From assembly GCF_000247815.1 (NCBI RefSeq), contig NC_021681.1:12712567-12776566 (forward strand): a stretch of 64,000 nt of DNA, in the 5' to 3' direction. The notes under the pieces were generated by a model. That model was given only the letters and a program-made list of their open reading frames with translations, was not told the origin of the DNA and made no database searches. Each line of letters starts with the position of its first letter. The stretch's first letter is position 1. Below, piece by piece: positions 14,225 to 27,226 of this stretch. A program made the translations under genes and the position numbers. The DNA comes from Ficedula albicollis. Lineage: Eukaryota; Chordata; Aves; Passeriformes; Muscicapidae.

Positions 14225-14600
14225 GTGAGAGAGCTGCTCCATCTTACTGGTGGCTGTGGGTTAGAACTTGGCTGGTTGAATCAGTGCAGGAGCCCAGGAC
14301 GCTGTCGGGCGAGCCCTCGGCTCAGGCAGCTCCCTGCCTCCTTGGCCGGGTTCGGAGCAGTGGGTGACAGCCCTGCAGCTCCCTGCCCGGCTCTGCCCTC
14401 CCAGCACAGCCGGGCGAGTGAGCCAGGCAGGGCTCGGGGCACTCCCGCCCCTGGCCACAGCTGCGAGCAGAGGCAGAGCTGTCCCACCCCAAGGGCCAGG
14501 CAAAATCCCCCGCCACCAGCACCCACCGAGCCTCTGCCGGGCTGGGAAAAGCCCAGAAGGGAATCCGGGAGAAAAGGGGTAACACACGGCAAGTACTGCC
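14225..14600. other. GC-rich, CpG-richer islet
   Basis: About seventeen CpG dinucleotides fall between 14,290 and 14,590, against roughly two in many 600-base stretches nearby, and the GC content is clearly the highest in the left half of the window. Several frames are open on both strands (72-149 codons), as expected from composition, and none gives a recognisable protein. By eye, CpG frequency is below what base composition alone predicts, so it is a weak island at best. It could be a small orphan CpG island, a distal promoter or enhancer, or a fragment of an old GC-rich insertion. Confidence 0.5.
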
Positions 14601-17600
14601 TAAAATCTACTGATATCTCTTCTCTGCTAACATCCTTGTCGCTGCTTCTACTGACAAATGTTTGCCATGATTAATGACCAAGTGATAAATATTGCTTCCA
14701 TAAGATTTATTTTTTTACACTGAGATAATATATATCTATCAAAAATATAAAAGTCATAATATTAGTGCTGCCTTAGCATCCAAAATATGCTAATGCTGCC
14801 CAGAAATCCCTTTTAGAGCATTCAGTGGAGAAAAATTAAGTAGATATGAATGTGGATTGCCTAAGATATGCTTTTGAAAGCAAAAGACTTAATTGATAGG
14901 GCTGTGACAGAAAAATACAGAACTTGTTTTTGAGTTCCTACTTGGAAAGCTGTTGGGAAAATTTTGCTATTATCCTAAAGGGAATACAAATGTGTCTGTT
15001 TTAATGTTTATAACTATGTCTGCTTTATGAAACAAAGATGTCTATATAGCAGCAAAGTGTGTTCCAAACAGAAAATACAAACTTCTACTGAGAGCTGACG
15101 TTAAAAATAATGGATAGAAATATTTCCATGAAGCTTGGCAGGAATATGTACACTGTAGATGAACAACTGTTTTAACAAATGTTCGATAGAAGTATCCAGA
15201 ATCCAAGGAGGAAATAGCATAACTACTGATGTCTGATTCCATTAGGATCAGAACCAATGCACTGCTAAATTATCACAGGATATTTTATGAACTGTTATTG
15301 ATGATTTAGTGGCAGGCTAGGTTATGTAGCTTACAAGCTGTCACCTTTAAGGTGAAGCCAAAAGCGAGCCCAAGGATATATTCTAAAAGAAAATGTAACA
15401 ATTATTATAGCATGTGTGTCAGCAAAGTTCATATGATTCATTGTCCTTCTGGTAATAGGAAAGCTGTCAGTGGGTGCTCTTGGGCATGGTTCAGCTAACT
15501 ATATAAAGAATGTTCTCTTAAACATTCACCTACGGCTTGGGATTCAGAGGTTGCTTGTCTGATTAAATGGAAAGGAGGTAATTTAAAAGCATCTTCCTTT
15601 CCAAATATGTTACTGTCAATTGGCTTTGGTTCAGAGGTTTCCAATCTGAAGTACATGAGGCAGCTGCAGAAGAACTCTATTAATATTCCTGCATAAAATG
15701 CTTTCTTAGCCCAGGTCAGCTCCCCTATGCACTTTTGATGTATTAGAACTTTAATGTTCCACTGAATTGACAAGTGATGGGTTTTACAATCAATGTGCAC
15801 AAAGGACATGCCATTCCCAAGCAAGCTCAAGGTTTATTAAATATAATGATAAAGAAGAGCGTGTCAGGTGGAGGCTACTGTGCAGTGTTTTGTTCCTCTG
15901 TAGTTCCTTTATTGTGCAGGTTACACCTGTGATATCATCTGGTTTAAAACTGGGCTGCAGCTCAGCTCTGTTTCAGTATTAAGTAAATGAAAGCTTTGAA
16001 TCATTAAAATGCAGAGTGTCAACCTGAGTGTTTAAGAGAGTTAAAAAATAAATCTGTGGCATATTTTCCTTAATGTTTTGCCACAGGTTGATTTCTGAAC
16101 TCTCAGCACAGATGTTTTAAATATGATACAACCTATTTGTTCCAATGTTCAATGCTAATTCTTTGGGAAATATGTACTAAATTAGGGGAGGTTATGTTTT
16201 CTTGTGATGGAGTAGCTCAGCTCCCACCAGTGTTTGCAGGAACTTTCTCACTACTTAGTGCTGGGATTTTTTTCTTTAATGGGTAATGTTGGAATGAAGT
16301 GGCAGGGTCTTTCTGAGAAAGGCTAACTTACAGTAGTTTTTGTATAATGCTCTACAGATGTAGATGTTCCCCAGATGTAAACAGACTAGAAACTTCATTT
16401 TGTCTCTAGGTATTCATTCACCATACAAATCTCCCAACACATTCTTATCTGCTATGTAAATAAGATGTGGAATTCCAATAGTGTCTCAGCCTTCTACAGC
16501 AGATGGTATAGTGAGATTTACCACACCATTACATTTAATGGGATTGAATTCATTTGGATTTCTTGATGTTCACTCTGTCCTTCTCTGAGCAGCAGTGTTG
16601 CCAATGTTCCTGATTATATATGATTTGAGAGAGTGCTTAAAGAAAAAAAACCCTTTATCTTAGAAATACGAGTATTTTCTGTCAAATTTTAAAGTGTGTA
16701 TGTATTGCATTTCAGAGGATTTATGAGCCCTATGAGAAAAGGATATTTAATGAATATTCAACAAAGAACTTGAAGTCATTACATTTGAAGATTTTTGTAA
16801 ATATCAGCTATCCAGTTAACTGTTTTAGTACTAGAATCATTATATATTCATTTGGAAAGAAATGAGCTTTTTACCTCATCACATCGGTGTAGACAGAGAG
16901 AAAAAAACAAGAAAGAATCTCCTAAGAAAATGTTTGAAATAGAAGTTTTTGATTTTCATTTCAAAGTAAAATTGGCTCACCATATGAAATAATGATGCTA
17001 AATTAATAAATAATATTCAAAACTGAAGTGCAAACTGACACTGCTAAAACATCATTAAAAATGACAGTGTAAAACACTGTCAAATTCTTGTAGTGCATTT
17101 TATTTTCAAAAAATGTTACTTCAAATGCCTTGATCTGCTTGTTCCACAAATTGCTGTATACCCAAAATGACATTTAAATGTATACAGATATCATATGTAG
17201 TCAGCCATCAGACGGTCTGCTTAGCATTCTGACATTTCTGCAATATCTTATGCCTAAAAATTTACTCAAACCAGTCTTATGAATTTTGTCATGCTATTGC
17301 TATCATTCCTCACAATAGTCATAGACCACCAAAATATTCTAACAGAACAGCTGAATGAGAAAAAATATTTCTTTTTATAATGAAACCTGAGGATTTCAGA
17401 GTTTTTCTACCTCAAAAGCACCCAGCTATTCTAGTTACAGTAAAGTTATTTCTGACACCAGGCTTCAGGCTCAAGAGATCTGAGCTGTTTCATAAATTAT
17501 TTTATGAATTGTAAACCAGTCATCTGATCAGCAGTAACACACTCTGCACTACAGTGCCAAGCAAGGGTAGCAATAATGCTGAATCTACATGCATGAATGA

Positions 17601-19368
17601 AAAAGCTTTAATTAGCACAGTGAATGGAAAACATCTCACTTTTCTCAATAGAGGCAACACAAGCTCTACAGCTGATCTGATTGACACCCAGAATTCCTAT
17701 TCCATTGGGCACTAAACTTTGACTTTTATTTAGAAGGCAGATGAAAAATTCAGTATCAAACTTCTGGAACTATTGGACCACTGAGGAAAACTCTGAAATA
17801 CTGGTTTTTTTTATGTAAATAGCATAGAATCATGGGATAAAGAGATGTTTCCACCAAGCTCACAGTGAAGAGAGCTGTAACCACACTGGGAGCTCTGGGC
17901 TGGAGTTCCCAGGAGGAGACTGGGGAGCACTAAAGGTGCCTTTGCCCAGCTCCCCCCATCCTGCACACTTACAGACAGGGCCAAAGTGCAAAATGAAAAC
18001 TGTCCTCTAAAAAATGCTGAGTTTATGAGAGGCAGAGTGTCAATGGAGAAATATCCTGCTGGAGAGCTAAGCAAGCTGCAGTTTATGGCAGGCCACTCTC
18101 CCCCACCATCACCTCACAGGTGAGCAGGATCTCCCAACACAGGTTTTCCTGGCAGTCTTGGGGAAGGCACAGCAGGAGATGCTCCTACTGCTGCACAGGA
18201 ATCACACACTGCTTGCTGACTCTGAACACTAACAAAAATTAAACATTAGGAAATAATTTTGCTTTACTGTGGGTTTCTGTACAAAAGCATAATACAGAAT
18301 CAAAAAAGAGAATGGTGGAAGAGGCAGTATGGCAGCCCTGTTTCATCTCTGCCATAGTTTGTAACTGGAGTGAAAGTAAGAGCATTATAGATCTTTCCCT
18401 TCAGTGAGACTTCACTGACAAAGCTTTTCCCCCTTCAAAGACAGCACCTCCTGATACAGCAGCCCTACCTTTCCACACAGTCTGTGAATTCCTTCCTCAC
18501 TCCCTGGCTTTGATGGCAATTAGATCAGACTGTCAGTATATCTCATTTTTCTATTGCTTACCCGTAGCTCTTGTTGCTTCTACCAAGGCTAATAATATCA
18601 GGCAATATATTAATGATAGATCTACATTGGTGTTAGGGAAATGAGCTACAGGAGGTTGCTGTAGGCCCCGAGGAGTTTTCCTACTTTCTTTGATTTATTA
18701 ATATAAAGGGTAGCTTTAAGGCTGGTTCTGTTTGTGAGAGAAACAAACAAACAAAGAAAAAGTATTCTGGTTGGTTTCTCATGCTTTAAAAACAAAACAA
18801 ACAAAAAAACCTGAAAATGCTCAAGCACCTGTTGTTTTTAGAGAATTTTTATAGGCAAGGTGAAAAAGTTAAGAGGAGAAGCAATAGCCATGCAAAACCC
18901 CCAACACATCCATACACTAATCCTGTTATTTGCATATATATGAACTCCAAAGCCTTCTGAAGCACTTGTAAGTTTTTAGACAGAGAAGTCCCCAAAAAGA
19001 AAAACTAACTGTCCCAAGTTAATTCAATTTTGCTTTAATATTGAACTTCTAATGGCTCGAACTGGTTTAAACTCAGAGTCCTCATGAGATGGATCAAGGA
19101 AGCATTGATACTCTGAATAAGCACTCATGATTTAAACATGTGTTTATATCAGGTCATTTGAAAGCCTGTAATAGATTTTCTGTAAGATACTGGTGGTGCT
19201 TTTGGACTATCAGAGAAGCTCCCTTATTTAATGTGTCCTTTCCAGTCCTAGTAACATGAAAAGCACAGGAGAAAAAAGTTCACGTGTTCACATGTTGAAG
19301 TATTTGGGTTCTGACTTTTAGTAAAAGAGTAGCAAATTCATCTGTGAAAGGCCTGCTCTGCTTTTTTA
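14601..19368. other. Gene-free AT-rich DNA
   Basis: No coding exon, RNA gene or mobile element is supported. Low CpG and frequent stops throughout. A compact hairpin lies at 17,062-17,082. A GC-richer patch near 17,860-18,200 yields one 87-codon minus-strand frame with no recognisable similarity. Confidence 0.65.
17062..17082. repeat. Perfect 9-bp inverted repeat with 3-base loop
   Basis: TGACAGTGT and ACACTGTCA are exact reverse complements separated by AAA, and a related CTGACACTG lies about 25 bases upstream. If transcribed it would fold into a tight hairpin, but the stem is too short for a microRNA precursor. Confidence 0.85.
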
Positions 19369-19388
19369 TTTTTTTTTTTTTTTTTTTT
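19369..19388 (+). repeat. Poly-T tract (T20)
   Basis: Twenty consecutive T residues, preceded by T6-A. It could be the reverse-strand tail of a retroposon; the neighbouring bases do not identify one. Confidence 0.92.
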
Positions 19389-19812
19389 AAATATATGATT
19401 TGGAATCTCCCAAGCAGGGGTGAGGCAATAACTGCAGCTGAGAATTGAAGAGTAAACTTAGGTAAAGAAGTGATAAATCAGAATTCCATTTCTGTCTAGT
19501 CAATGCATCATTTACCCACTTAGATGTGTCAAACAGAGGAATGTATCCACTTTTTTTTGTAAAGCACTACAGGATATATTAATGAGCCAGTGCAGGACAA
19601 ACATTACATGAGAAATACTGATACTGAGGTGAATTATGAAATAGTAAGTGAAATGGCTTTCATTTACTTGCTTGGGGAGTGTTCCTAGTGAAGTAAACAC
19701 AGAGATCTGTCTACACAGCCAGCAAAACCAGCCCAAGGAGCAGAAGGGAATTCACCAGCAAGATACCCCAGATACAGTAAAAGAGTTATTCTCCTTTCTC
19801 TGTAAAATCCCA

Positions 19813-19872
19813 GGATAAAATAAAATAGAATAAATAGATAATAAATATCCAAATAAATAAAATAAAATGAAA
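19813..19872. repeat. AAAT/ATAA-rich simple repeat
   Basis: About 60 bases of interrupted AAAT-type units (AAATAAAAT, AATAAATAGATAATAAAT), a degenerate tetranucleotide microsatellite. Confidence 0.8.
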
Positions 19873-22800
19873 TATCCAGGCTTCCTGAAGTGTCTTGTTG
19901 ACTCCCCACAAGTGGTTATTCATACTAACCAAGTTACCTGTGTAACTTGGAGCTGTCTAGACAACTTTTTATTTTTAAAAAGTCCATCCCAAATTAAGAT
20001 TTAATCTTCTCTTTCCATGTTCTCTATTTCCTTTAAAGATTAGCATGCATTTTCCCTGAAATTATTCTGGGGGGAAAAAAGAGAACAGACTATTTAATTT
20101 AGCATTTAATTAAAAAGTGGACATCGTCTCTCTTTACTTTTAAGTTTCTTATTCAGGTTATTCTAGAAATTTATGGGCCTTGAGTGTAATAAGATGATGC
20201 TGTTGACTTGAGTCAGTGTTTTATGCTCTGGGCATATCTTCAACAGCCATCACAGAACTGCTGCCCCAGCCCAGCTTCACTATTACACAAGACTTGAAGA
20301 CTCCCCCGTTTGGGTAGGAAAAACAACCAGAGTCTTCTACTAGAGTACTTATGACAGCAACTCCAGATGGGAAAACATTTTGAAATTATGGAGAGCTTGT
20401 TTCTACATCTTTGATCACACTGAGTAACTTCTTGCTCTACAGATGGTGCCACTGACATCAGCAGCTCCTGCTGTAGAGTCAGGTGCTAGACAATATGAAA
20501 TTGCAAGGCCTAAACTTGGCCCTAAGTACAGTTCTAGCACCTGAAAAATTATTTTATTCTTTTATAATACAAAAGAAAACACATTTATTATTCCTTTTTT
20601 ATTTGATAGTCACCATTTTTATTTTGTTTCAATGTTATCACTAAAGGGAAAATTTCAGCTACTTCTTCTATTATACATTTGTGATAGCAGCTCTAAATTT
20701 CACATTGCTCATGCAGTTATGAACAAGATAAATTTGAGTCATGGACAAAACCTAGAAGCTTGTAAATCAAAAGGCACCACAGGTACTCTGTGTTCTTGTT
20801 AGCCAGCCCCTAGGATTTAGATAGGAAAAAAATTTTAAAACATGAAAATAATATACTGTTAAAGTTGATTAGCTGGCTGTAGTCTCCTAGATACAGAAGA
20901 TTTCCTCCTTTTGCACAGCAGGTGTATGCATGACTTATGCAGGCAAAGCTCAATTTTGTAAAGGTTAAATTTGATCAAATTGATTAAATACAGATCTGTC
21001 TTCCATTCTATCAGTATCACGTTTATGCTTACTGGTTAGAAACCTGTTTTCCAAAAGCCATAGTAATTTCCTTACTTTACTGGGTCTGATTGTTAAGTAT
21101 CTAAAATTTCAAATAAAGAAACAATCCTTTTACTTGTAACTTGGAAGTGCCTTAAATAACCCCCTGCAAAAAAGTTCCTGTTCACCTGTGGCAAAGAAGA
21201 TAAGTAAACATTTCTTCTAGCACTCTGAGTTTGGCACACTGGTGCTCAGGCCAGATGAAATGATCACTTCAAGTAAAAGTACTTTATCAAGTCAGAAGAA
21301 CAAAGTTTCCAAAACTGTCACACACTGAGAGAAATAAATTAAATTATTCCTTTTGGGAAAAACTGAAAATATAAGTCTGGATTTGGCAAAAGTTTAAAAA
21401 ACAGGCTAAGAACTATGTTTATGATTAGTAATGTTGATTTTGACACGGATTCTTGTACAGCTGGCAAATGTTTTAAAATCCTGCTAAGCACACATTCATG
21501 ACTGTTGCATAGGACTGGGGAAAAACTAGCCCTGTTTCTGAGAAAATGAATGCATTAAATCCCTATTTTGAGTATCTGGTAGTGGACAATGTTCAACACC
21601 TTGTGGAATTTAGTCTAGGGACAAGAGCGCTCATTTACACCTGGGCTGATGGCTGGTGGTGGGCAGAGTTTCAGTTCCTGACCATGAAAAATCTCTGCAT
21701 CATCCAGGAATTATAATGGAATTTATTCAGGGTCATTAACTACACAGAGACAGCTGTGAGCACTGGTAAGATTTACTTAGCATGAGGATATAAAAACTAA
21801 CCAATCTCCTAGATTATAGATACAAATCTGTGCTCTGAATCTGTACAGATCAATGCTAAATGAATCATTAATATTCTGCATGAAGCAGAAAAAAGAAGTC
21901 GATGAAAGCTGATCCTGCTACCTTGTCATTACACTCTCTATTAACACAAGTTCATCCAAAATTGCAAATCATTACAGCTTCTCCAGCATCTGCCACACTC
22001 CACTACTGTCCCTGGAGCACTCAGAGAGTCAAATATGTTTACTAAAGCATAAAACTACTAGCACCACTCATCCATGGTTACACAGACACATCTGAACATT
22101 ACTTTAAAAGTGTCATAGACCTTATATTTATTGTTCTGAATAAACATTAGTCTCATGAGCAGAGAGGCACCGAAGACCAGAGCATGGTAATTACTGACAG
22201 GATAGGTACACTGCCATTAGCTGCAATGAAAGCCTCTCTGCCTTTCCATGTCAGTGGATTTCAGTGCTAGGAAACACTCTCCTACATCAGACAGGAGAAT
22301 TCAACTCCCTGCTTCTTCAGTCTTATGTACTTAGGCAATAAGACCATAATGTTGCTGGATGTTTGACTGGCTTTTGACACAAATTGCATCAGACACAGTA
22401 CATGGATAATTAGCAATGCATACAGGCTCTGTTTTTAATCCAGGTCTTTTAACATAAGTCTCAGAAACCAATATTTGGATAACCTGAAATATTTAATGAT
22501 ATTTTAATTTTTGCAAAAATTATAACCACTCCTACAGTATGGATAAAATCTTGATTTTTTTTTTCCCATGAAATTTTGGGGGTTTAAGCTTTTTAATTGT
22601 TACTTTTGATTTTAAAAGCTAGATATTTTAACATTTTCAAAATCAATATTGTTGTATGTACCATTTTTGTGAAAATTGAGCACATTTTAAAAGTCAACAA
22701 GCAAAAATAAAATAGGCACTAATCTCACAGTGCAATTTTCTGTGAATAAAGGTTCAACTGTGTATTTGATATCAACACCCCATAAACATCAAGACAATAT

Positions 22801-25800
22801 AAAATTGTTATTTATACTATCCTATTTCTAATTAGAGAGGATAGGAATGTATTCAAAGGGACTTTCATACCATATAAGCTAAATATGGCAGCAGCAGCAG
22901 CACAAGGTCAAGGAAATCTGAATCAAGACTGAGATGTTTCTGTAAAATGCTATTTGAAGAACTGGGACCAAGGGAGAAGGACACATGTTCACCCAAGACA
23001 CTAAAATATGTCCATGCTCTCTGTACTCACTAGACAGCAGAGGAGTTAGTTCTGTAACACAAACCAAACAACTTATTCACCCACAGCTTTTATGACTACC
23101 AAAAATTGGAGCTACTTCTACTGCTATTCAAACTTTAAGTGTTGAACTCATTCCAGTCTTTCATTGATGTGCTGAAGTAAATTGAGAGAGAGAAGAAAAG
23201 CAAAACTGGCAATAGCAGAATTTTCCACTATTTTTCTGACAGCCCCAGAACCAAAAGCCAATGTGTGTTTTGGCAGAGTAAAACTTTCAGGCTGACGGGA
23301 ATTGGGATTATTCTGGTTTCCATCAGCTACTGGCCTGACCCAGGGCGCTTGGCAGTGTGCTCCAGGGGCAGGTTTGACAGGCTGAGAGCAGCCCTCACCC
23401 CACTGCACGGAGCTGCAGAGTGCTCTGGGATGGAAACTGGGGCTGGAGGCTCCACACGCTGACAGAAATCAAGGCAGTGTGCCATAAGGCTTTTTATAAC
23501 TCATCTCTCAGCCTCACAGAAGGCAATAGGCAGCCTTTTTTTCTTCAGTAAAAATCTGCCTTTATGCATTGCTCATATTCAGCTCACAATCAGATGCTAT
23601 GCAGATCAGTGCCCAAAATATCAATCCAGCCAAATGTTTGCCAGAGCTTTAGGGAAACCTTACGGTCTCAGAACTATTTGCATTCTGAGTTGAATGTGCT
23701 TTAATTTCTATCTACTAGCATCTGCTATTGTTTTCACAATCTTTTAGATGGGTTACTTGGATTATTAGCAAGTAACAACTGTGATTTGACTCCTTTTTTC
23801 CACTTTTCCCTCCCCCAGTATGGAAAGGCAGCAGACTTTGTATGAAACTCTGCTACAAATCAGTCCAGCCTATTCATTTGATTTGACATTTTGGTTTTTT
23901 AGTTTGAGGTTTGCTTTCTAGTGCCCACCCATGCCTCAGAGCAATATAATCTAAGTGCCACAGAGGTAATACCTCTTAAGTTCTATTCCAGTTGTATTTG
24001 ATCTTAGCCTTTATTGACACCTTTCCCTCCCAGTCTGTGTTCATGTCTTTAGTTCACTTAGTGCCTTTTCTCCCCAGCCCACAAGAACGTTATTCTGTAA
24101 AAGACCTTTCACTGATATATCCTCCTTGCTCTACAACTTTTATTCCCTGAGCCTTTCATTAGCAGATGCCAATCTCTCCTATTTATCAACTGGCACCAGA
24201 GAAATTGCTGGATTTTCTCTTTTTCCTTCCAGACCTGTAATTCAGATCTTCCTGGGCAGACCAAGCTGGAAAAAAAGGTGATGGCAAAAAACAGTCATGG
24301 GGAACTGCATTCAGCTATGAAAGCAGCAGGCAACAGCTGTGGTCCTTGAACAACAAAAAGCTTAGAACATTCACCTTTTTAATTTATCTAATAAAAATGG
24401 ATGATACTGGGGTGGGATGGATTCTAGCTGCTTTCGGCTGGTGTTTGGACGAGCAACAACTCAAGGATCCTCAGGAGTCCTCGCTAAGGGAGTGCTGATT
24501 CTCCCTCTGGTTTGCTTTCCAATACTTGGGAAGCACTAATGAGTGTTTTAAATCAAAGAGCATCTCAAATATTAATGATGTTTCAATGTGCCTCCTCTTT
24601 AACGTAAAGCAGCACATAGCACTTTTCAGCTGATTCTATTTTTTAAAATAGATTTTGCTCTCTAACTGGCATTAGCAGGAGACCTCTGAGTGGCACTAAC
24701 ATATTAAGGGTGCTTAGCTCCCTGCCTGTCTGCATCCCAGCCACCCAAAGAGTAACAGTTATGGCTGAGCTTGTGGAAATTCCCTTCAGGAACAGATTCA
24801 TATGCAAACACCTTTTACGCCCTTTGGTTTAGCACATCTTTGTATTTTATATTTTTATAGGGATTGGCTGTCAGAAGAGACATACCACATCCTATTGTTT
24901 ATATATAACACCATTACAAAGACTTCATGTTTAGCTGCAGTTCACTAGGCCTGTTTTCCTTTTGGGGGGTAGTTTGTGCCAAAATGAGAGGAAATAGCAT
25001 TTCCTCTGAGAGTAATGAGCAGCTGGTGCTTTTGCCCTGGTGTTTATGGGATGTAATAGGCACAGTGGCACATTTGGAACTGGTTGGAGAGAAAACTAAA
25101 TGCTGCTTTCTTTTATCTTTATCACCCCCTCTCCCAAGAAGGCTTTTTGGTTTCTATGGTTTATACCAATTTTAGAAAAAACAATAAAAATAAAGCTGCA
25201 GCACTTTGCCACAACATAGTCAGATATTGCAATGTACTCTTCGTAAAGACGGACTGTTTTTTATCTACTGGAACCAGAAAAACTAAGACAATAAAATATT
25301 TTTTAAACTTCTCCATATAGTTCTTGGAAGAATTAAAGCAAAGGGAGTACATCTGGAAATCATACTTGGAGAAGAACCAGTGAAATTGCCAAAACCTGTA
25401 CATCTGCTCCTCTGGCCATTGTCCGACCTTAACTTGCATATTCATGACTGACATTCTGATACCAAGAAACTTTAAGCCAGTGTCAGGACAACAGCAGAAG
25501 TACTTTTAAAGTACCTATTTCTCCTACATTGCATTTACCAGTTCTTCAACCAGTGTAAATTGGTATAGCTCCACTAACTGTGATAGTGCTATGCAACTCT
25601 CTGAAAACAATACAAACCCATTGAAACAGAACCAGGATCTGCTCCTTTATTCACAGCACTTCAGACTGACTGATTAGACCATTATGGATTGTGAATAGGG
25701 GTGGCAAACACTGTTCCACAGATAATGTCCTCTTCATCAGCCATACTAATTGGTATTTGTGGTGATCTCATAAACACTGCGTAAACTAATGATCCGCACT

Positions 25801-26298
25801 TGATAGCATTTCAGTAGCCAAAAAGTATTTGTTTGTGTTGGTATAATGCAGTGAAACAGATAATTATGCACCCTTCTGGTAACAGTGCTCTTTACGTAGA
25901 TCCCCATTAATCCAAAGACTTATATCATTCTCAAGTAGTGATGTCACACTAGTGATTTTAGAAATGAGGTTATGGGCAAGCAAGGAGCAGCACTCTTGCA
26001 AGAACATTATATAAGGACACTTTAGAATGGTGCTACCTTTTATTATTCAGCTGATAAGTCTGAACATATGCTTATGGAACTATATTTTTTAATACTTCAA
26101 AGTCACATTAAGCTTTAAAATTGGTTATTTATTCAACATTGTCTAAAATTTGCCACCTAAATACAGATTTAGGCAGCTTATTTGGTTAACTTTAGCTTTT
26201 ATCAAATTACAACCTTCCACAAAAGCAAGTTAGAACTAGGATATGGATCAAGGGCACTCAGGTGTGAATTTTAAATTCTGTTGTAAGAACCTAGTTTG

Positions 26299-26310
26299 AA
26301 AAAAAAAAAA
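26299..26310 (+). repeat. Poly-A tract (A12)
   Basis: Twelve A residues in otherwise unremarkable sequence. Confidence 0.85.
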
Positions 26311-26974
26311 CCAAGTTTTAGCATTTCTCAGCAGAAATACATCATGGTCAGGACTGTGGTCATGGGAACCTCCAAATGGGTTACAGCTCCTCTGAATGTT
26401 CACAGCATCCATGAGACAAGAAAACTCTGCACAAACCAGGAGGTTATTTACTTGGGTCATATTAAATTCTGACAGGCATTAAACTTGGTTTAGGCTGTGC
26501 TGCCAACTGAAGGCTCAGACTGAGCACACTGGATTCAAGACATATGAAACATTTTAGGCACAGTCCAAGACAGCATTTCTGGCATGCTTCTAAAATGAAA
26601 GAGGTGATGTGAGGAGGTACCTTGGCCACGCCATGGAACACCAAACTGCTTTATCAGGGACACACAAGAGAAGAGCTCCTCACTGTGGCATGGATCCCTG
26701 CCAGCCTCACCAGGCCAGCTCACCTAGCTCACAAGGCAGTACTGGTATTTTCCTCACATTTCCATACCTCTCCCACACATTCCTCTTCTGGACATAGTCC
26801 TCAGGGTAAACTACCTGACCATGAAATAGCACTATCCTTTTTCCTGTCTTTTTCATGCTGCTCTGACACCAAACTTCCAGTATTATCCAAAAGTTATTCT
26901 GACTTGCCTTGCCTTGCTGTCACCAACATCCTCCTTGGACATCTGCTTAGCCTCATGTTCCATTTACCTTGGCT

Positions 26975-27226
26975 CTTTCATTGCAGAATGAAAGTCTGCC
27001 TTCAAAAAGCTCTGTAGCTGAAGGGCTGTGGGAAAAACATGAAGAATATACAGAACCATATTTACAGCCAGATATCTCAACTATATTCTGACGGCAAAGG
27101 AACTTTCATTGCAGAATGAAAGTCTGCCTTCAAAAAGCTCTGTAGCTGAAGGGCTGTGGGAAAAACATGAAGAATATACAGAACCATATTTACAGCCAGA
27201 TATCTCAACTATATTCTGACAGCAAA
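26975..27226. repeat. Tandem duplication, two 124-bp copies, 128-bp period
   Basis: The 124 bases beginning CTTTCATTGCAGAATGAAAG at 26,975 recur at 27,103. I see one difference (G at 27,093/27,094 in ACGGCAAA against ACAGCAAA) and a 4-base GGAA filler between the copies. Similarity stops abruptly at both outer edges. It is the leftmost member of the run of tandem duplications that occupies the rest of the window. Confidence 0.95.

Larger units (their letters stand above)
19389..26974. other. Gene-free DNA with mixed composition
   Basis: No exon, RNA gene or recognisable transposon. An AAAT-rich stretch lies at 19,813-19,872, a (CAG)4 run at about 22,890 and an A12 run at 26,299. The segment 24,440-24,860 is less AT-skewed than its surroundings and carries homeodomain-, TCF- and octamer-like words; it is treated as a candidate regulatory stretch in the findings. 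A GC-richer patch at 23,330-23,460 yields only short overlapping frames. Confidence 0.62.

Noticed and set aside
14225..14674. 149-codon frame in the CpG-richer islet
   Set aside because: Four or more other frames are open over the same bases; the openness comes from GC content, not coding.
17822..17836. Possible CR1 3' end (ATAGAATCAT)
   Set aside because: Only one unit of the typical octamer repeat and no CR1-like sequence beside it.
26975..27226. CRISPR-like repeat-spacer structure among the tandem repeats
   Set aside because: Copies are abutting duplications of unrelated long units, not short constant repeats with variable spacers, and the DNA is clearly eukaryotic.
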